Notes: a model not told the origin generated them from the letters alone. A stretch of 64,000 nucleotides of DNA from Lutispora saccharofermentans (GCF_024363565.1 NZ_JAJEKE010000001.1:310001-374000), one strand, 5' to 3'. Positions 9,126 to 17,989 are shown, numbered from the stretch's first letter. A program made the numbers and translations.

Positions 9126-10160
9126 ATGGTTAAGGTTGGAATCATCGGCTCTACAGGATATGTAGGAGCTGAACTTATAAGACTCCTATTAAATCATAAA
9201 AAGGTTGAACTGTCCGCTATAAGCTCAAACAGCTTCGAAGGCCAGCATATAGAAAATATCTATGGCAATCTGAAAAAAGCCCTGTCCTTAAAATGCACCG
9301 CCGCAGAAGAGGTTGTTTCATCATCCGATGTCATATTCACAGCTCTACCCCATGGTTTAAGCGAGGAAATAGCAGAGAAATGCTTTCAAGAAAACAAGGT
9401 TTGCATAGACTTAGGTGCAGACTTCAGATTGCAAGACGAGAATGAATATTCTAAGTGGTATGGTAAAGCTTTCTCCAAGCCTCATATACATCCGTTGAGT
9501 GTCTATGGCTTGCCCGAATTGAACAGAAACAAGATTAAAAGCTCTCACATAATAGCAAACCCGGGCTGCTATCCTACCAGCATCGAATTGGCGCTGATGC
9601 CTGCACTTAAAGAAAAGTTCATAGATACCGATGGTATCATAATAGATTCTAAATCCGGAACAACGGGAGCCGGCAGAGGATTATCCCAAACCACGCATTT
9701 TCCCGAATGCAATGAGAACATATTGCCTTATAAGATAAATGAGCACCGGCACCTGCCCGAAATACAACAGATCCTCAGCGAAATGGCAGGCACCTGTATC
9801 AAAGTCACCTTTGTCCCTCATCTTCTGCCGGTAAATAGAGGAATACTCTCAACGATATACTGCTCCCTCAATGGAGCACAACATGCTGATAAGATATATG
9901 AAATATATAAAAAGTACTATGAAAAGGAAAGCTTCGTCAGAGTATTAAATGTCGGTGAAACAGCATCAATAAGAAATGTAAAATACTCTAACTTTTGTGA
10001 CATATCCCTGCATATGCAGGATGAAAGCAACAGGCTGATAATAGTAAGCGCTATTGATAATATGGTCAAAGGCGCTGCAGGCCAAGCTATACAGAATATG
10101 AACATAGTTTTGGGCTTTGATGAGAAGGATGGTTTAGAGTTCATCCCTCCAGCCTTCTAA
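9126..10160 (+). CDS. argC: N-acetyl-gamma-glutamyl-phosphate reductase ArgC
   Basis: 344 aa, the third step of arginine synthesis: NADPH reduction of N-acetylglutamyl phosphate to the semialdehyde. The Rossmann motif GIIGSTGYVGAELIRLL opens the protein, the catalytic Cys148 lies in NPGCYPTS, and SGTTGAGRG follows near 180. An in-frame ATG at 9120 is only one base from the AAAGGAG ribosome-binding site (9112-9118), whereas ATG 9126 is seven bases away, so 9126 is the start. It is the first gene of argC-argJ-argB-argD; argF, argG and argH are not in this window. Confidence 0.95.
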   Translation: MVKVGIIGSTGYVGAELIRLLLNHKKVELSAISSNSFEGQHIENIYGNLKKALSLKCTAAEEVVSSSDVIFTALPHGLSEEIAEKCFQENKVCIDLGADFRLQDENEYSKWYGKAFSKPHIHPLSVYGLPELNRNKIKSSHIIANPGCYPTSIELALMPALKEKFIDTDGIIIDSKSGTTGAGRGLSQTTHFPECNENILPYKINEHRHLPEIQQILSEMAGTCIKVTFVPHLLPVNRGILSTIYCSLNGAQHADKIYEIYKKYYEKESFVRVLNVGETASIRNVKYSNFCDISLHMQDESNRLIIVSAIDNMVKGAAGQAIQNMNIVLGFDEKDGLEFIPPAF

Positions 10161-10182
10161 GGATAGAAAGGGGATTTATGAT

Positions 10183-11394
10183 ATGAAAATAATCAAAGGC
10201 AGCGTTACAGCAGCAAAAGGTTTTTATTCCTCAGGCATTCATTGCGGAATAAAAAAATCCAAGAAAGATTTAGCATTAATATATTCTTCCAAATTGTGCA
10301 ATGCAGCAGCAGTATATACTACTAACCAGGTAAAGGGAGAGCCTTTATATGTAACCATGAAGCATATAAAAGACGGCAAGGCTCAAGCCATAATCATAAA
10401 CAGCGGGAATGCCAATACTTGCACCGGCGAGGACGGTAAGAAAAAAGCTTTTATGATGACAGATTTAACATCAAAAGCTCTGGGCATCGATAAAGAAAAT
10501 GTTCTTGTTGCTTCAACAGGAGTGATCGGCGTACCCCTTCCTATCGGAACAATAGAAAATGGTATGGATAGATTAGTCGGAGCCTTAGGCAAGGATGAAG
10601 AGGGAAATGCTTCTGAGGCCATCATGACAACTGATACCATCAATAAAACCATAGCATTGGCCTTCAGCATAGGGGACAAAACAGTAACAATAGGCGGTAT
10701 GGCCAAGGGCTCAGGAATGATCCATCCCAATATGGCTACCATGTTGTCCTTTATCACTACAGATTTAAATATTGAACAGCATCTGCTGCAGGAGGCATTG
10801 AGAGAAAGCGTCAATAAATCCTACAACCGAATCAGCGTTGACGGAGATACCAGCACAAACGATATGGCAGTGATTTTGGCCAATGGCGAGGCCCAAAATA
10901 CTTTAATAACTGAAAAAAATGATCATTACAGCGTATTCTTAGATGCATTAAACTATGTAAACACTTATCTGGCAAAGCTCATAGCCAAGGATGGAGAAGG
11001 AGCTACAAAGCTTATTGAGTGCCAGGTCATAGGTGCAAATTCTGAAGAAACCGCAGAGATCCTATCAAAATCAGTGATCAAGTCAAACCTGGTAAAGGCA
11101 GCATGCTTCGGCGCCGATGCCAACTGGGGAAGGATATTGTGCGCCCTTGGATATAGCAACATTGAGCTTGACATCCATAAGATAGATGTGGGCTTTGAAA
11201 GCCCCGAAGGGAGTATGACGGTATATCAATGCGGAATGCCCATCATATTTGATGAAGTCAAAGCAAAAAAAATCCTCAAGGCTCCCGAAATAAAAATATT
11301 AGTCAACCTGAACCAGGGAGATAAAAGTGCTGCAGCATGGGGATGCGACCTGACTTACGAATACGTAAGAATAAATGGAGATTATCGCTCATAG
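10183..11394 (+). CDS. argJ: Bifunctional glutamate N-acetyltransferase / amino-acid acetyltransferase ArgJ
   Basis: 403 aa. ArgJ moves the acetyl group from N-acetylornithine to glutamate and so closes the cyclic arginine pathway; the bifunctional form also starts it from acetyl-CoA. The self-cleavage site is seen as HPNMATML, with the nucleophilic Thr at about 186 generating alpha and beta chains. Other family motifs are NSGNANTCTG and ADANWGRILCALGY. Start ATG 10183 follows AAAGGGG. It ends inside the ribosome-binding site of argB, so the two are coupled. Confidence 0.95.
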   Translation: MKIIKGSVTAAKGFYSSGIHCGIKKSKKDLALIYSSKLCNAAAVYTTNQVKGEPLYVTMKHIKDGKAQAIIINSGNANTCTGEDGKKKAFMMTDLTSKALGIDKENVLVASTGVIGVPLPIGTIENGMDRLVGALGKDEEGNASEAIMTTDTINKTIALAFSIGDKTVTIGGMAKGSGMIHPNMATMLSFITTDLNIEQHLLQEALRESVNKSYNRISVDGDTSTNDMAVILANGEAQNTLITEKNDHYSVFLDALNYVNTYLAKLIAKDGEGATKLIECQVIGANSEETAEILSKSVIKSNLVKAACFGADANWGRILCALGYSNIELDIHKIDVGFESPEGSMTVYQCGMPIIFDEVKAKKILKAPEIKILVNLNQGDKSAAAWGCDLTYEYVRINGDYRS

Positions 11395-11406
11395 GTGGTG
11401 GACATT

Positions 11407-12261
11407 ATGGAAAATTCTAAAAAAGCTGAAATCCTGGCAAAGGCATTACCCTACATGCAGCAGCATAAGGGCAAGACTATTGTAGTAAAATATGGCGGAA
11501 ATGCCATGATCAATCAAAGTCTTAAGGAAGCGGTAATAAACGATTTAGTCCTTATGAAATGCATAGGCATAAATTTGGTGGTGGTACACGGCGGCGGGCC
11601 GGAAATTAATGATCTACTGAAAAGAATAAACAAAGAAAGCAAATTTATAAATGGTTTGAGATACACGGATAAGGAGACAATGGATATAGTTCAAATGGTT
11701 CTTGCAGGAAAAATAAATAAGGATTTGACAGCCATGATATATAAAAAAGGAGGCAAAGCCATAGGCCTCTGCGGTGTAGACGGTAACATGCTTCAAGCAA
11801 AAAAGCTTGAAGCAGATGATGATCTAGGCTTTGTAGGGGAAATTTCAAAGGTTGATACAGATATAATCAACAGCAGTATCAATGCAGGATATATACCGGT
11901 GATAAGCAGCATAGCTTTGGGAGAGGATAAGGAAACTGTATATAACATAAACGCAGATACAGCCGCATCCAGTATAGCATCTTCATTAAATGCCGAAAAG
12001 CTTATACTTCTTACCGATGTCCCGGGAATATTGACAGATCCCTCAGACCCGTCCACTCTGATATCTCAGCTGGATCTCAATGGAATTTCTCAGCTGACAT
12101 CCAATGGTGTATTAACAGGCGGGATGATACCCAAAGTAAAATGCTGCAGCGATGCAATAAAAGCAGGGGTCAAAGGGGCCCATATAATCGACGGAAGAGT
12201 GAAGCATTCATTATTGCTGGAACTATTTACAGATGAAGGCATAGGCACAATGATTAAGTAG
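11407..12261 (+). CDS. argB: Acetylglutamate kinase ArgB
   Basis: 284 aa, which phosphorylates N-acetylglutamate, the second step of arginine synthesis. The amino-acid-kinase fold is shown by IVVKYGGNAM near the N-terminus, VVHGGGPEI near 62, NINADTAAS and GGMIPKV. A longer reading frame opens at a GTG at 11395, but AGGTGGTG (11393-11400) is the ribosome-binding site itself and ATG 11407 is correctly spaced. An N-terminal helix before the kinase core (ENSKKAEILAKALPYMQQHKGK) resembles that of arginine-inhibited enzymes, so feedback inhibition is likely but unproved. Confidence 0.95.
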   Translation: MENSKKAEILAKALPYMQQHKGKTIVVKYGGNAMINQSLKEAVINDLVLMKCIGINLVVVHGGGPEINDLLKRINKESKFINGLRYTDKETMDIVQMVLAGKINKDLTAMIYKKGGKAIGLCGVDGNMLQAKKLEADDDLGFVGEISKVDTDIINSSINAGYIPVISSIALGEDKETVYNINADTAASSIASSLNAEKLILLTDVPGILTDPSDPSTLISQLDLNGISQLTSNGVLTGGMIPKVKCCSDAIKAGVKGAHIIDGRVKHSLLLELFTDEGIGTMIK

Positions 12262-12273
12262 GGGGTATTAACA

Positions 12274-13443
12274 ATGGAATTGATCAATAAGGCAAATAAA
12301 TATTTTATGGAAACTTACGCTCAATTGCCGGTGGTTTTAGTTAAAGGCAACGGGTCTACTGTGTATGATACCAAAGGCAACAGCTACATAGATTTTACCA
12401 GCGGTGTCGGCGTTAATAGCTTAGGCTATGGAGATACAGAATGGATAAAGGCTGTAGAAGAGCAAAGCAAAAGCCTCTCTCATATTTCAAATATTTTTTA
12501 TAACCTCCCCTCCATCCAACTGGCTGAGAAATTGGTTGATAATGCATGTATGAGCAGGGTATTCTTCTCTAACTCCGGTGCTGAAGCCAATGAAGGAGCC
12601 ATTAAGCTGGCGAGGAAATACAGCTTCGATAAATACGGCAAAGACAGATCGTCTATAATCACCCTAAAGCAATCCTTTCACGGAAGAACTGTGACCACGT
12701 TGTCAGCAACCGGCCAGGAAAAATATCATAATTACTTCTTTCCCTTTACGGATGGGTTCAAATATGTAACAGCCAATGCCTACGATGATTTCATCAATAA
12801 TCTGGACTCCGGCGTATGCGCTGTAATGATGGAGGCTATCCAGGGAGAAGGCGGTGTAATACCCCTTGAAGCGGATTATGTCAAAAAGGTTGTTGCAAAG
12901 TGCAGGGAAAATGATATCGTAGTCATCTTCGATGAGATCCAGTGCGGCATAGGAAGAACGGGCTTATTGTTCGGCTACAACCACTTTGATGCAGAACCGG
13001 ATATTGTAACCATTGCAAAGGGCCTTGCTTCCGGCCTTCCCATAGGAGCAGTGCTATGCAATGAAAAATTAAGCAAGGTATTCAAACCGGGAGATCATGG
13101 CTCCACCTTCGGTGCCAACCCTGTGGCTTCAGCAGGGGCTCTGGTTGTTTTGGACAAGGTTTGCAATAAAGCATTTATGGATAGCGTAATAACTAAGGGA
13201 GATATCATAAAAGGATTCTTAAAAAACAAGTGTAATACTATACTGGAGGTCCGAGGAAAAGGACTTATGATCGGCATACAGATTCAAGGAAACGCTGCAA
13301 AGATTCAAAAGGAAGCCTTATCTAATGGATTATTGGTACTCACTGCCGGACCTGATGTAATTAGACTGCTGCCTCCGCTTATAATAAATGAAGGAGAATT
13401 GGTTAAAGGGCTTGAAATACTATGCCAAGTTATAGATAAATAG
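12274..13443 (+). CDS. argD: Acetylornithine aminotransferase ArgD
   Basis: 389 aa, a class-III PLP aminotransferase that makes N-acetylornithine. Seen are the NSGAEANEGAIKLAR cofactor-phosphate motif near 100, FHGRTVTTLSATGQ, the Asp of IFDEIQCGIGRTG, and the Schiff-base Lys in DIVTIAKGLASGLPIG near 245. Start ATG 12274 follows AGGGGGT, 12 bases after argB. It is the last gene of the operon and is followed at once by a terminator. Confidence 0.94.
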   Translation: MELINKANKYFMETYAQLPVVLVKGNGSTVYDTKGNSYIDFTSGVGVNSLGYGDTEWIKAVEEQSKSLSHISNIFYNLPSIQLAEKLVDNACMSRVFFSNSGAEANEGAIKLARKYSFDKYGKDRSSIITLKQSFHGRTVTTLSATGQEKYHNYFFPFTDGFKYVTANAYDDFINNLDSGVCAVMMEAIQGEGGVIPLEADYVKKVVAKCRENDIVVIFDEIQCGIGRTGLLFGYNHFDAEPDIVTIAKGLASGLPIGAVLCNEKLSKVFKPGDHGSTFGANPVASAGALVVLDKVCNKAFMDSVITKGDIIKGFLKNKCNTILEVRGKGLMIGIQIQGNAAKIQKEALSNGLLVLTAGPDVIRLLPPLIINEGELVKGLEILCQVIDK

Positions 13444-13470
13444 AACCTCCGAAATTCGGAGGTTCTTCTT
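13443..13470 (+). terminator. Intrinsic terminator of argCJBD
   Basis: GAACCTCCG (13443-13451) pairs with CGGAGGTTC (13457-13465) and is followed by TTCTTTT. It starts within the argD stop codon. The convergent DUF378 gene ends at 13471 and may use the same hairpin. Confidence 0.85.
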
Positions 13471-13665
13471 TTAAGCCTTTTGACGGTCTCTGAACAATAA
13501 GCTTATTGACCATAGACCTGCTAGACCAACCAATGTATAGATAATACGGCTTAACACAGAATTATACCCTCCAAAAAGAGCAGCTACCAGATCAAATTGA
13601 AATAAACCTACCAAAAGCCAATTCAAAGCGCCTATAATTACCAATATTAGTGAAAGCCTATCCAT
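13471..13665 (-). CDS. DUF378 small membrane protein
   Basis: 64 aa from ATG 13665; a nine-base-longer GTG start overlaps the AGGAAGG ribosome-binding site and is unlikely. Two transmembrane helices are visible (about residues 3-25 and 36-56), with the family signature IIGALNWLLVGLFQFDLVA and then FGGYNSVLSRIIY. DUF378 proteins are widespread, small and of unknown function. It is encoded alone, convergent with the arginine operon. Confidence 0.85.
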   Translation of the reverse strand: MDRLSLILVIIGALNWLLVGLFQFDLVAALFGGYNSVLSRIIYTLVGLAGLWSISLLFRDRQKA

Positions 13666-13793
13666 GCCATTCACCTTCCTTTCCTAACATCAATTTCACA
13701 TTATGTATATCCATCTATGATAATTTTTCCCAACGCTTGCTATCCTTATACTGTCTATTCTATTATTTGTCATTAGTCCACAAATAAAAAACA

Positions 13794-13802
13794 TGTTATA
13801 AT
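13794..13802 (+). promoter_or_regulatory. Extended -10 promoter for the 13827-15850 module
   Basis: TGTTATAAT is a perfect extended -10 (TGnTATAAT) 24 bases before the start codon. No convincing -35 is present at 17 bases. Confidence 0.5.
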
Positions 13803-13826
13803 ATTATGTAAACATGGAGGTGGATT

Positions 13827-14369
13827 ATGAACATCAAAGCCCCAAAAATAATCAAGGGCACATTAGCATTTATTGCTACATTGCTCGTTTTATATGGAGC
13901 ACGTTTCCTATGGCAAAATTATTCTGTGGTCATGCCTTTGAACGAGGGACTTATGAGCATACAGGGAGTTCAAGGCATTGTTTTAGAAAAACCATCAAAA
14001 ATATACGAACCTATAATCATCAATATATCTTTAAATAATATTTCCAATTTCCAAAAAACATATGCGGAAATCAACGAAGAAGCTGTACAAGCATTGAAAG
14101 GCAAAGCCTATAAGATAAACATCAAGTATAACGGCAGCGATGAATTGGAAAAGCTTTATTCAGATATAAGCATTTATGTCGAAAAAGCTTTAATAGACGG
14201 CAGTTTTCCAAGCCTTGTAGAAAAGAGTGACGAAATAGCAAATGCTATCGGTGCCGAATCCAAAATATTTATTGACAGCAAATATATATACCTGCATATG
14301 ACTAAAGGCGATAAGTCCTTGTACAAGCTTATACCAAGACAGGCACAGAAAGCAGGTGATTCAAAATAA
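13827..14369 (+). CDS. Membrane-anchored protein of unknown function, partner of the FtsH-like protease
   Basis: 180 aa, not recognised as a named family. Residues 9-30 form one hydrophobic helix (signal anchor), so residues 31-180 probably lie outside the membrane. The exported part is a mixed alpha/beta region with charged segments (NEEAVQALKGKAYKI, KLYSDISIYVEKALIDG) but no cysteine and no catalytic motif I can see. The ATG at 13827 follows GGAGGTGG. Its TAA stop overlaps the ATG of the next gene (TAATG), so the two are translationally coupled. A substrate, adaptor or inhibitor of the protease are all possible; none is shown. Confidence 0.75.
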   Translation: MNIKAPKIIKGTLAFIATLLVLYGARFLWQNYSVVMPLNEGLMSIQGVQGIVLEKPSKIYEPIIINISLNNISNFQKTYAEINEEAVQALKGKAYKINIKYNGSDELEKLYSDISIYVEKALIDGSFPSLVEKSDEIANAIGAESKIFIDSKYIYLHMTKGDKSLYKLIPRQAQKAGDSK

Positions 14370-15850
14370 TGAAGCATAAAGAATATATCATTGGTGCTGC
14401 AGCGGCAATAATTGCATTTTTAAGCCTTCTTGGATTTGATATATTGCCTTTAATCTTTCTTATAGGATTGGCAGGAGCAATATATTTTATCACTGATAGC
14501 AAGCTATTAAAAGTAAAAAGCTCTTCTGTAGGCGAAGGAAGAAAGGATAGCTCCATTTCTTTCAACGATATAGGAGGACAAGAAATAGCTAAAAATGAGC
14601 TGCGTGAAGCCCTTGAATTCATAAAAAGCAATGACAAGCTAAAAGCCTTGGGTATTCGCCCGCTGAAGGGTATATTATTGAACGGACCCCCAGGGACAGG
14701 AAAAACTCTATTAGCAAAGGCTGCAGCCCAATACACCAATTCCGTATTTTTATCTGCCAGCGGCTCTGAGTTTGTGGAAATGTATGTGGGTGTAGGCGCA
14801 AAAAGGGTGCGCCAGCTATTCACCCAGGCCAAACAAGCTGCAAAAAGGATGAACAAGCACAGTGCCGTAATCTTCATTGATGAGATCGAGGTGCTTGGAG
14901 GAAAAAGGGGACAAAACCACAGCCATCAGGAGCATGATCAGACACTCAACGAGCTTTTGGTTCAAATGGACGGAATGACCTCTGACGACGAGGTAAAGGT
15001 CCTTGTGATTGGAGCAACCAATAGATCGGACATGCTGGATTCGGCACTTCTACGTCCCGGAAGATTTGATCGCATTGTAAAGGTTGACTTGCCTGACAAA
15101 AAAGGAAGGGCTCATATTTTAAAACTTCACACAAGGAATAAGCCTTTATCCGCGGAAGTCGAAATAGAGGCTATAGCAAGGGATACCTTCGGCTTCTCTG
15201 GAGCCCAGCTGGAAAGCGTAGCCAATGAAGCAGCCATATTGGCAATGCGGGATGAATCAAAAGAAATATCTCCTGTGCATTTTAAAAATGCTATTGAAAA
15301 GGTCATGATGGGAGAAAAGCTTGACAGGCTTCCCAGCGCCGATGAGAAGCTTAGAATTGCAATACATGAATCAGGCCATGCTCTGATAGGAGAGCTTTTA
15401 TTTCCTCATTCCGTAGCCAGTGTAAACGTTGCATCCAGGAGCAATGCTCTGGGTTATGTGCGCAATACACAGGAGGATGATATGTTCCTTTATACCTGTG
15501 ACTACCTTAATGGCCGCATCGCAGTATCCTTAGCCGGAGCTCTGGCCGAAGAGGTTCTGTTAAGCTCCAGGAGTACAGGAGCGTCAAGCGATTTTCAGAA
15601 TGCGTCTGACCTTGCCCGTCACATAGTATATGGAGGCATGTCTGAATTAGGCATAATATCGGCTGAAGATTTGCCAAAGGAAAAGCTTCACAATGCTATT
15701 TCATCCATATTGGGAGAGGTAGAAAAAAGCACCCTTTCTCTATTGAATGAAAATATGCAAATATTGAAGGATGTATCCAGCGAGTTATTGGATAAAGAAA
15801 CCCTGTCCGGTGACGAGCTGAGAGGTTTGATCAAAAAAGAAGCCGCATGA
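14369..15850 (+). CDS. Short FtsH-like AAA+ zinc metalloprotease
   Basis: 493 aa, against roughly 600-650 for canonical FtsH. Two adjacent hydrophobic helices at residues about 5-45 anchor it. The AAA+ module follows: NGPPGTGKTLLAKA (Walker A) near 110, VIFIDEIEVLG (Walker B) near 170, and ATNRSDMLDSALLRPGRFDRIV as the second region of homology. The protease domain has the zinc site AIHESGHALIG near 330 and a later acidic ligand candidate in TGASSDFQNASDLA. The large extracytoplasmic domain between the two FtsH helices is missing. It is coupled to 13827-14369, which could supply the external part. Probably degrades membrane or regulatory proteins; the substrate is unknown. Confidence 0.88.
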   Translation: MKHKEYIIGAAAAIIAFLSLLGFDILPLIFLIGLAGAIYFITDSKLLKVKSSSVGEGRKDSSISFNDIGGQEIAKNELREALEFIKSNDKLKALGIRPLKGILLNGPPGTGKTLLAKAAAQYTNSVFLSASGSEFVEMYVGVGAKRVRQLFTQAKQAAKRMNKHSAVIFIDEIEVLGGKRGQNHSHQEHDQTLNELLVQMDGMTSDDEVKVLVIGATNRSDMLDSALLRPGRFDRIVKVDLPDKKGRAHILKLHTRNKPLSAEVEIEAIARDTFGFSGAQLESVANEAAILAMRDESKEISPVHFKNAIEKVMMGEKLDRLPSADEKLRIAIHESGHALIGELLFPHSVASVNVASRSNALGYVRNTQEDDMFLYTCDYLNGRIAVSLAGALAEEVLLSSRSTGASSDFQNASDLARHIVYGGMSELGIISAEDLPKEKLHNAISSILGEVEKSTLSLLNENMQILKDVSSELLDKETLSGDELRGLIKKEAA

Positions 15851-15897
15851 AAAATATTGTCATTCTATAGGCTATAGCCTAAGGATGACAATATTTT
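15851..15897 (+). terminator. Bidirectional terminator between the FtsH-like gene and glpK
   Basis: AAAATATTGTCAT (15851-15863) pairs with ATGACAATATTTT (15885-15897), with a nested TAGGCTATAGCCTA hairpin inside. A/T runs on both sides let it serve both convergent genes. Confidence 0.85.
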
Positions 15898-15900
15898 TGC

Positions 15901-17397
15901 TTATTTGCACCATTCCATAGATCTCTCCACAGCCTTCTTCCATCCCATATATTTTTCATTTCTCATCTCGTCACTCATGCATGGTATGAATATCTTATCA
16001 AGAGCCCATTCCCTTTGTATTTCATCCTTACTGTTCCAAAGGCCTGAACCAAGGCCCGCCAAATATGCGGCACCCAATGCAGTTGTCTCTATTATTCTTG
16101 GGCGTTTAACATTTATATTTAAAATATCGGCTTGAAATTGCATTAAAAAAGAATTGGCACAAGCTCCTCCGTCTACTCTCAGCTCCTTCAGCTCAATCCC
16201 GGAATCCAGCTTCATCACTCTTAAAACATCCATGCTCTGATATGCTATCGACTCAAGGGCTGCTCTTATTATATGCTCCCTTCTGGTCCCTCTCGTAATA
16301 CCCGCAATAATGCCTCTGGCATACATGTCCCAATATGGTGCACCTAAGCCTGTGAAAGCAGGCACTACATATATGCCTCCGGTGCTTTCAACCTTTTCTG
16401 CCTCTATTTGAGATTCATGTGCAGTCTTTATCAGTCTCATCTCATCTCTAAGCCACTGAATTGCTGAGCCTGCATTAAATACGCTGCCTTCCAGGGCATA
16501 TTCCACCTCATCTCCGATAACCCAGGCTATTGTATTTATCAAGTTATGTTCTGATTTTACAGGCTCTTTGCCAATATTCATGAGTATAAAACAGCCTGTA
16601 CCATAAGTATTTTTTGCAGTCCCTACCTCAAAGCAAGCCTGTCCAAATAATGCCGCTTGTTGATCTCCGGCTATTCCGCTGATAGGTATTTTGACTCCAA
16701 GCATTTCCTCTGAGGTATATCCTGCTATTCCGGATGAAGACACTACATGCGGAAGCATGGCTCTTGGTATTCCCATATGCTGCAGCAATTCTTCATCCCA
16801 TTCAAGCCTTGTTATATTAAAAAGCATAGTTCTGGAAGCATTAGTATAATCCGTTACATGAGCTTTGCCCCCAGTCAGGTTCCATATAAGCCAGCTATCT
16901 ATTGTTCCCGCTAACAGCTCACCTTTATTTGCCCGTTCCTTTGCACCCGGTACATTCTCTAATATCCATTTAATTTTTGTGCCGGAGAAATAAGCATCGA
17001 TGACCAAACCGGTTTTTTTCTTTATTATTTGGTCCAAGCCTTCATCTTTTAGCTTATCGCACAAATCAGCGGTCCTTCTGCACTGCCATACAATCGCATT
17101 ATAGATAGGTTTTCCCGTGCTTTTATCCCATACGACAACGGTTTCTCTCTGATTTGCAATGCCGATGCAAGATATGTACGAGGCATCAATCCCTGATTCA
17201 GCTATCACATCTCTGATGACTTCCAACTGCCCATGCCATATTTCTTCCGGATCATGCTCCACCCATCCCGGATAGGGATATATCTGTCTGAATTGCTTAT
17301 TCTTTACAGCCTTAATGCTTTTGCTTTTCATGTCAAAAAGAACTGCCCTTGAGCTGGTGGTTCCCTGGTCTATTGAGATAATATATTTTTTATCCAT
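15901..17397 (-). CDS. glpK: Glycerol kinase
   Basis: 498 aa, full length. It phosphorylates glycerol to glycerol 3-phosphate. The FGGY-kinase ATP loop [15 protein letters not shown] is at the N-terminus, [14 protein letters not shown] follows near 80, [12 protein letters not shown] near 255 and the C-terminal signature [17 protein letters not shown] near 405. The ATG at 17397 follows GAGGGGTGTC. No glpF or glpD is adjacent. It has its own promoter and a long structured leader. The product could feed phospholipids or, speculatively, the glycerol-3-phosphate cytidylyltransferase domain at 29134-30459. Confidence 0.96.
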   Translation of the reverse strand: MDKKYIISIDQGTTSSRAVLFDMKSKSIKAVKNKQFRQIYPYPGWVEHDPEEIWHGQLEVIRDVIAESGIDASYISCIGIANQRETVVVWDKSTGKPIYNAIVWQCRRTADLCDKLKDEGLDQIIKKKTGLVIDAYFSGTKIKWILENVPGAKERANKGELLAGTIDSWLIWNLTGGKAHVTDYTNASRTMLFNITRLEWDEELLQHMGIPRAMLPHVVSSSGIAGYTSEEMLGVKIPISGIAGDQQAALFGQACFEVGTAKNTYGTGCFILMNIGKEPVKSEHNLINTIAWVIGDEVEYALEGSVFNAGSAIQWLRDEMRLIKTAHESQIEAEKVESTGGIYVVPAFTGLGAPYWDMYARGIIAGITRGTRREHIIRAALESIAYQSMDVLRVMKLDSGIELKELRVDGGACANSFLMQFQADILNINVKRPRIIETTALGAAYLAGLGSGLWNSKDEIQREWALDKIFIPCMSDEMRNEKYMGWKKAVERSMEWCK

Positions 17398-17429
17398 TTA
17401 GACACCCCTCGGTTAATTTTTTCTACATT

Positions 17430-17532
17430 AATCTGTTGTGCTAACTGATAACGATTGCAGATGCTCCGAAGCTAAGACTTTGTAACTAAGCTCCTTCACA
17501 ATGCACTCTTCTATAAGATAGCACAACAGATT
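17430..17532 (-). repeat. Long inverted repeat enclosing the glpK leader RNA
   Basis: AATCTGTTGTGCTA at one end and its exact complement TAGCACAACAGATT at the other (14 bases, arms 17430-17443 and 17519-17532) enclose 75 bases. The transcript predicted from the promoter at 17544-17552 would begin within a few bases of the outer arm, so the 5' end would be sequestered in a large stem-loop. No known riboswitch consensus was recognised and there is no T-tract, so translational or stability control is possible. Confidence 0.6.
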
Positions 17533-17543
17533 GATTTAGCTTT

Positions 17544-17552
17544 ATTTTAGCA
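17544..17552 (-). promoter_or_regulatory. Extended -10 promoter of glpK
   Basis: On the minus strand TGCTAAAAT matches the extended -10 form; the nearby TTGAAG is too close (12 bases) to be a normal -35. The predicted start is near 17537. Confidence 0.5.
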
Positions 17553-17594
17553 TGATTCTAGCTTCAATGCTATCCTTCCGTGTATCTTGGAGCC

Positions 17595-17621
17595 AAAAAA
17601 AGGAAAGGATATCCTTTCCTT
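17595..17621 (-). terminator. Strong intrinsic terminator ending the c-di-GMP riboswitch transcript
   Basis: AAGGAAAGGAT and ATCCTTTCCTT (17600-17621) form a perfect palindrome that, read on the minus strand, runs into a run of T (17601-17595). It closes the short transcription unit that starts near 18108 and separates it from the glpK promoter. Confidence 0.85.
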
Positions 17622-17721
17622 CCAAACACCAATAATTCCTATTCTCATGTCAGCCGCATTTCCCCGGATTCATTTTACATATTACTCTGAAAAATAAGTG
17701 CATCTTTTTTCATTCTTGAAG

Positions 17722-17814
17722 CTATACAATCTCTTTACTGTTTACTATAAGATAAGTAGATATAAAGAATAAAGCAACAAAAATAAAAAATGATGCTGCA
17801 ATAACTATTCCCAA
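17722..17814 (-). CDS. 30-codon hydrophobic membrane peptide downstream of the c-di-GMP riboswitch
   Basis: TTG start at 17814, seven bases after AAGGGGTG, a good ribosome-binding site; stop TAG at 17722. The predicted 30-residue peptide begins MGIVIAASFFIFVALFF, forms one transmembrane helix over about residues 2-24, and ends in a short charged tail NSKEIV. It is the only well-initiated ORF between the riboswitch-attenuator region and the strong terminator at 17595-17621. I do not recognise the family. By analogy a one-helix peptide could be a small subunit of a membrane enzyme, a regulator, or a toxin-like peptide. Confidence 0.55.
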   Translation of the reverse strand: MGIVIAASFFIFVALFFISTYLIVNSKEIV

Positions 17815-17842
17815 TACTTCTCACCCCTTCCCCATGACGGCG

Positions 17843-17947
17843 AAAAAAGCCTTTCATAATGCCGACAGCAACGCTTCATCATATGCAAATTCAATTTCTG
17901 CCTTTCTGTTCAACCTGCTATTCATCATGTCTTATAAGAAAGGCTTT
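17843..17947 (-). promoter_or_regulatory. Second attenuator with mutually exclusive pairings
   Basis: On the minus strand AAAGCCTTTC (17947-17938) can pair with GAAAGGCTTT (17855-17846), which runs into T6, giving a terminator; or its GCCTTTCT part can pair with AGAAAGGC at 17907-17900, which would leave the terminator arm free. This sits between the c-di-GMP riboswitch terminator and the 30-codon ORF. No ligand or factor is known. Confidence 0.45.
17854..17928 (-). CDS. Possible 24-aa leader peptide inside the second attenuator
   Basis: An ATG-ATG opened frame of 24 codons, rich in charged residues (NRKAEIEFAYDEALLS), spans the loop of the attenuator hairpin and its TGA stop falls in the terminator arm. 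There is no convincing ribosome-binding site, which is the main reason for doubt. If translated it could control which hairpin forms. Confidence 0.25.
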   Translation of the reverse strand: MMNSRLNRKAEIEFAYDEALLSAL

Positions 17948-17960
17948 TATTAAACTAAAC

Positions 17961-17989
17961 AAAGCCGCCAATCGTAAGACGGCGGCTTT
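17961..17989 (-). terminator. Terminator of the c-di-GMP riboswitch expression platform
   Basis: AAAGCCGCC (minus 17989-17981) pairs with GGCGGCTTT (17969-17961), followed on the minus strand by GTTTAGTTT. It lies about 24 bases after the aptamer, the usual place for an expression platform. The T-tract is interrupted. Confidence 0.65.

Noticed and set aside
17685..17720. A 12-codon ATG frame after the 30-codon peptide ORF
   Set aside because: Too short to judge and with only an AAGA sequence upstream; not supported as a gene.
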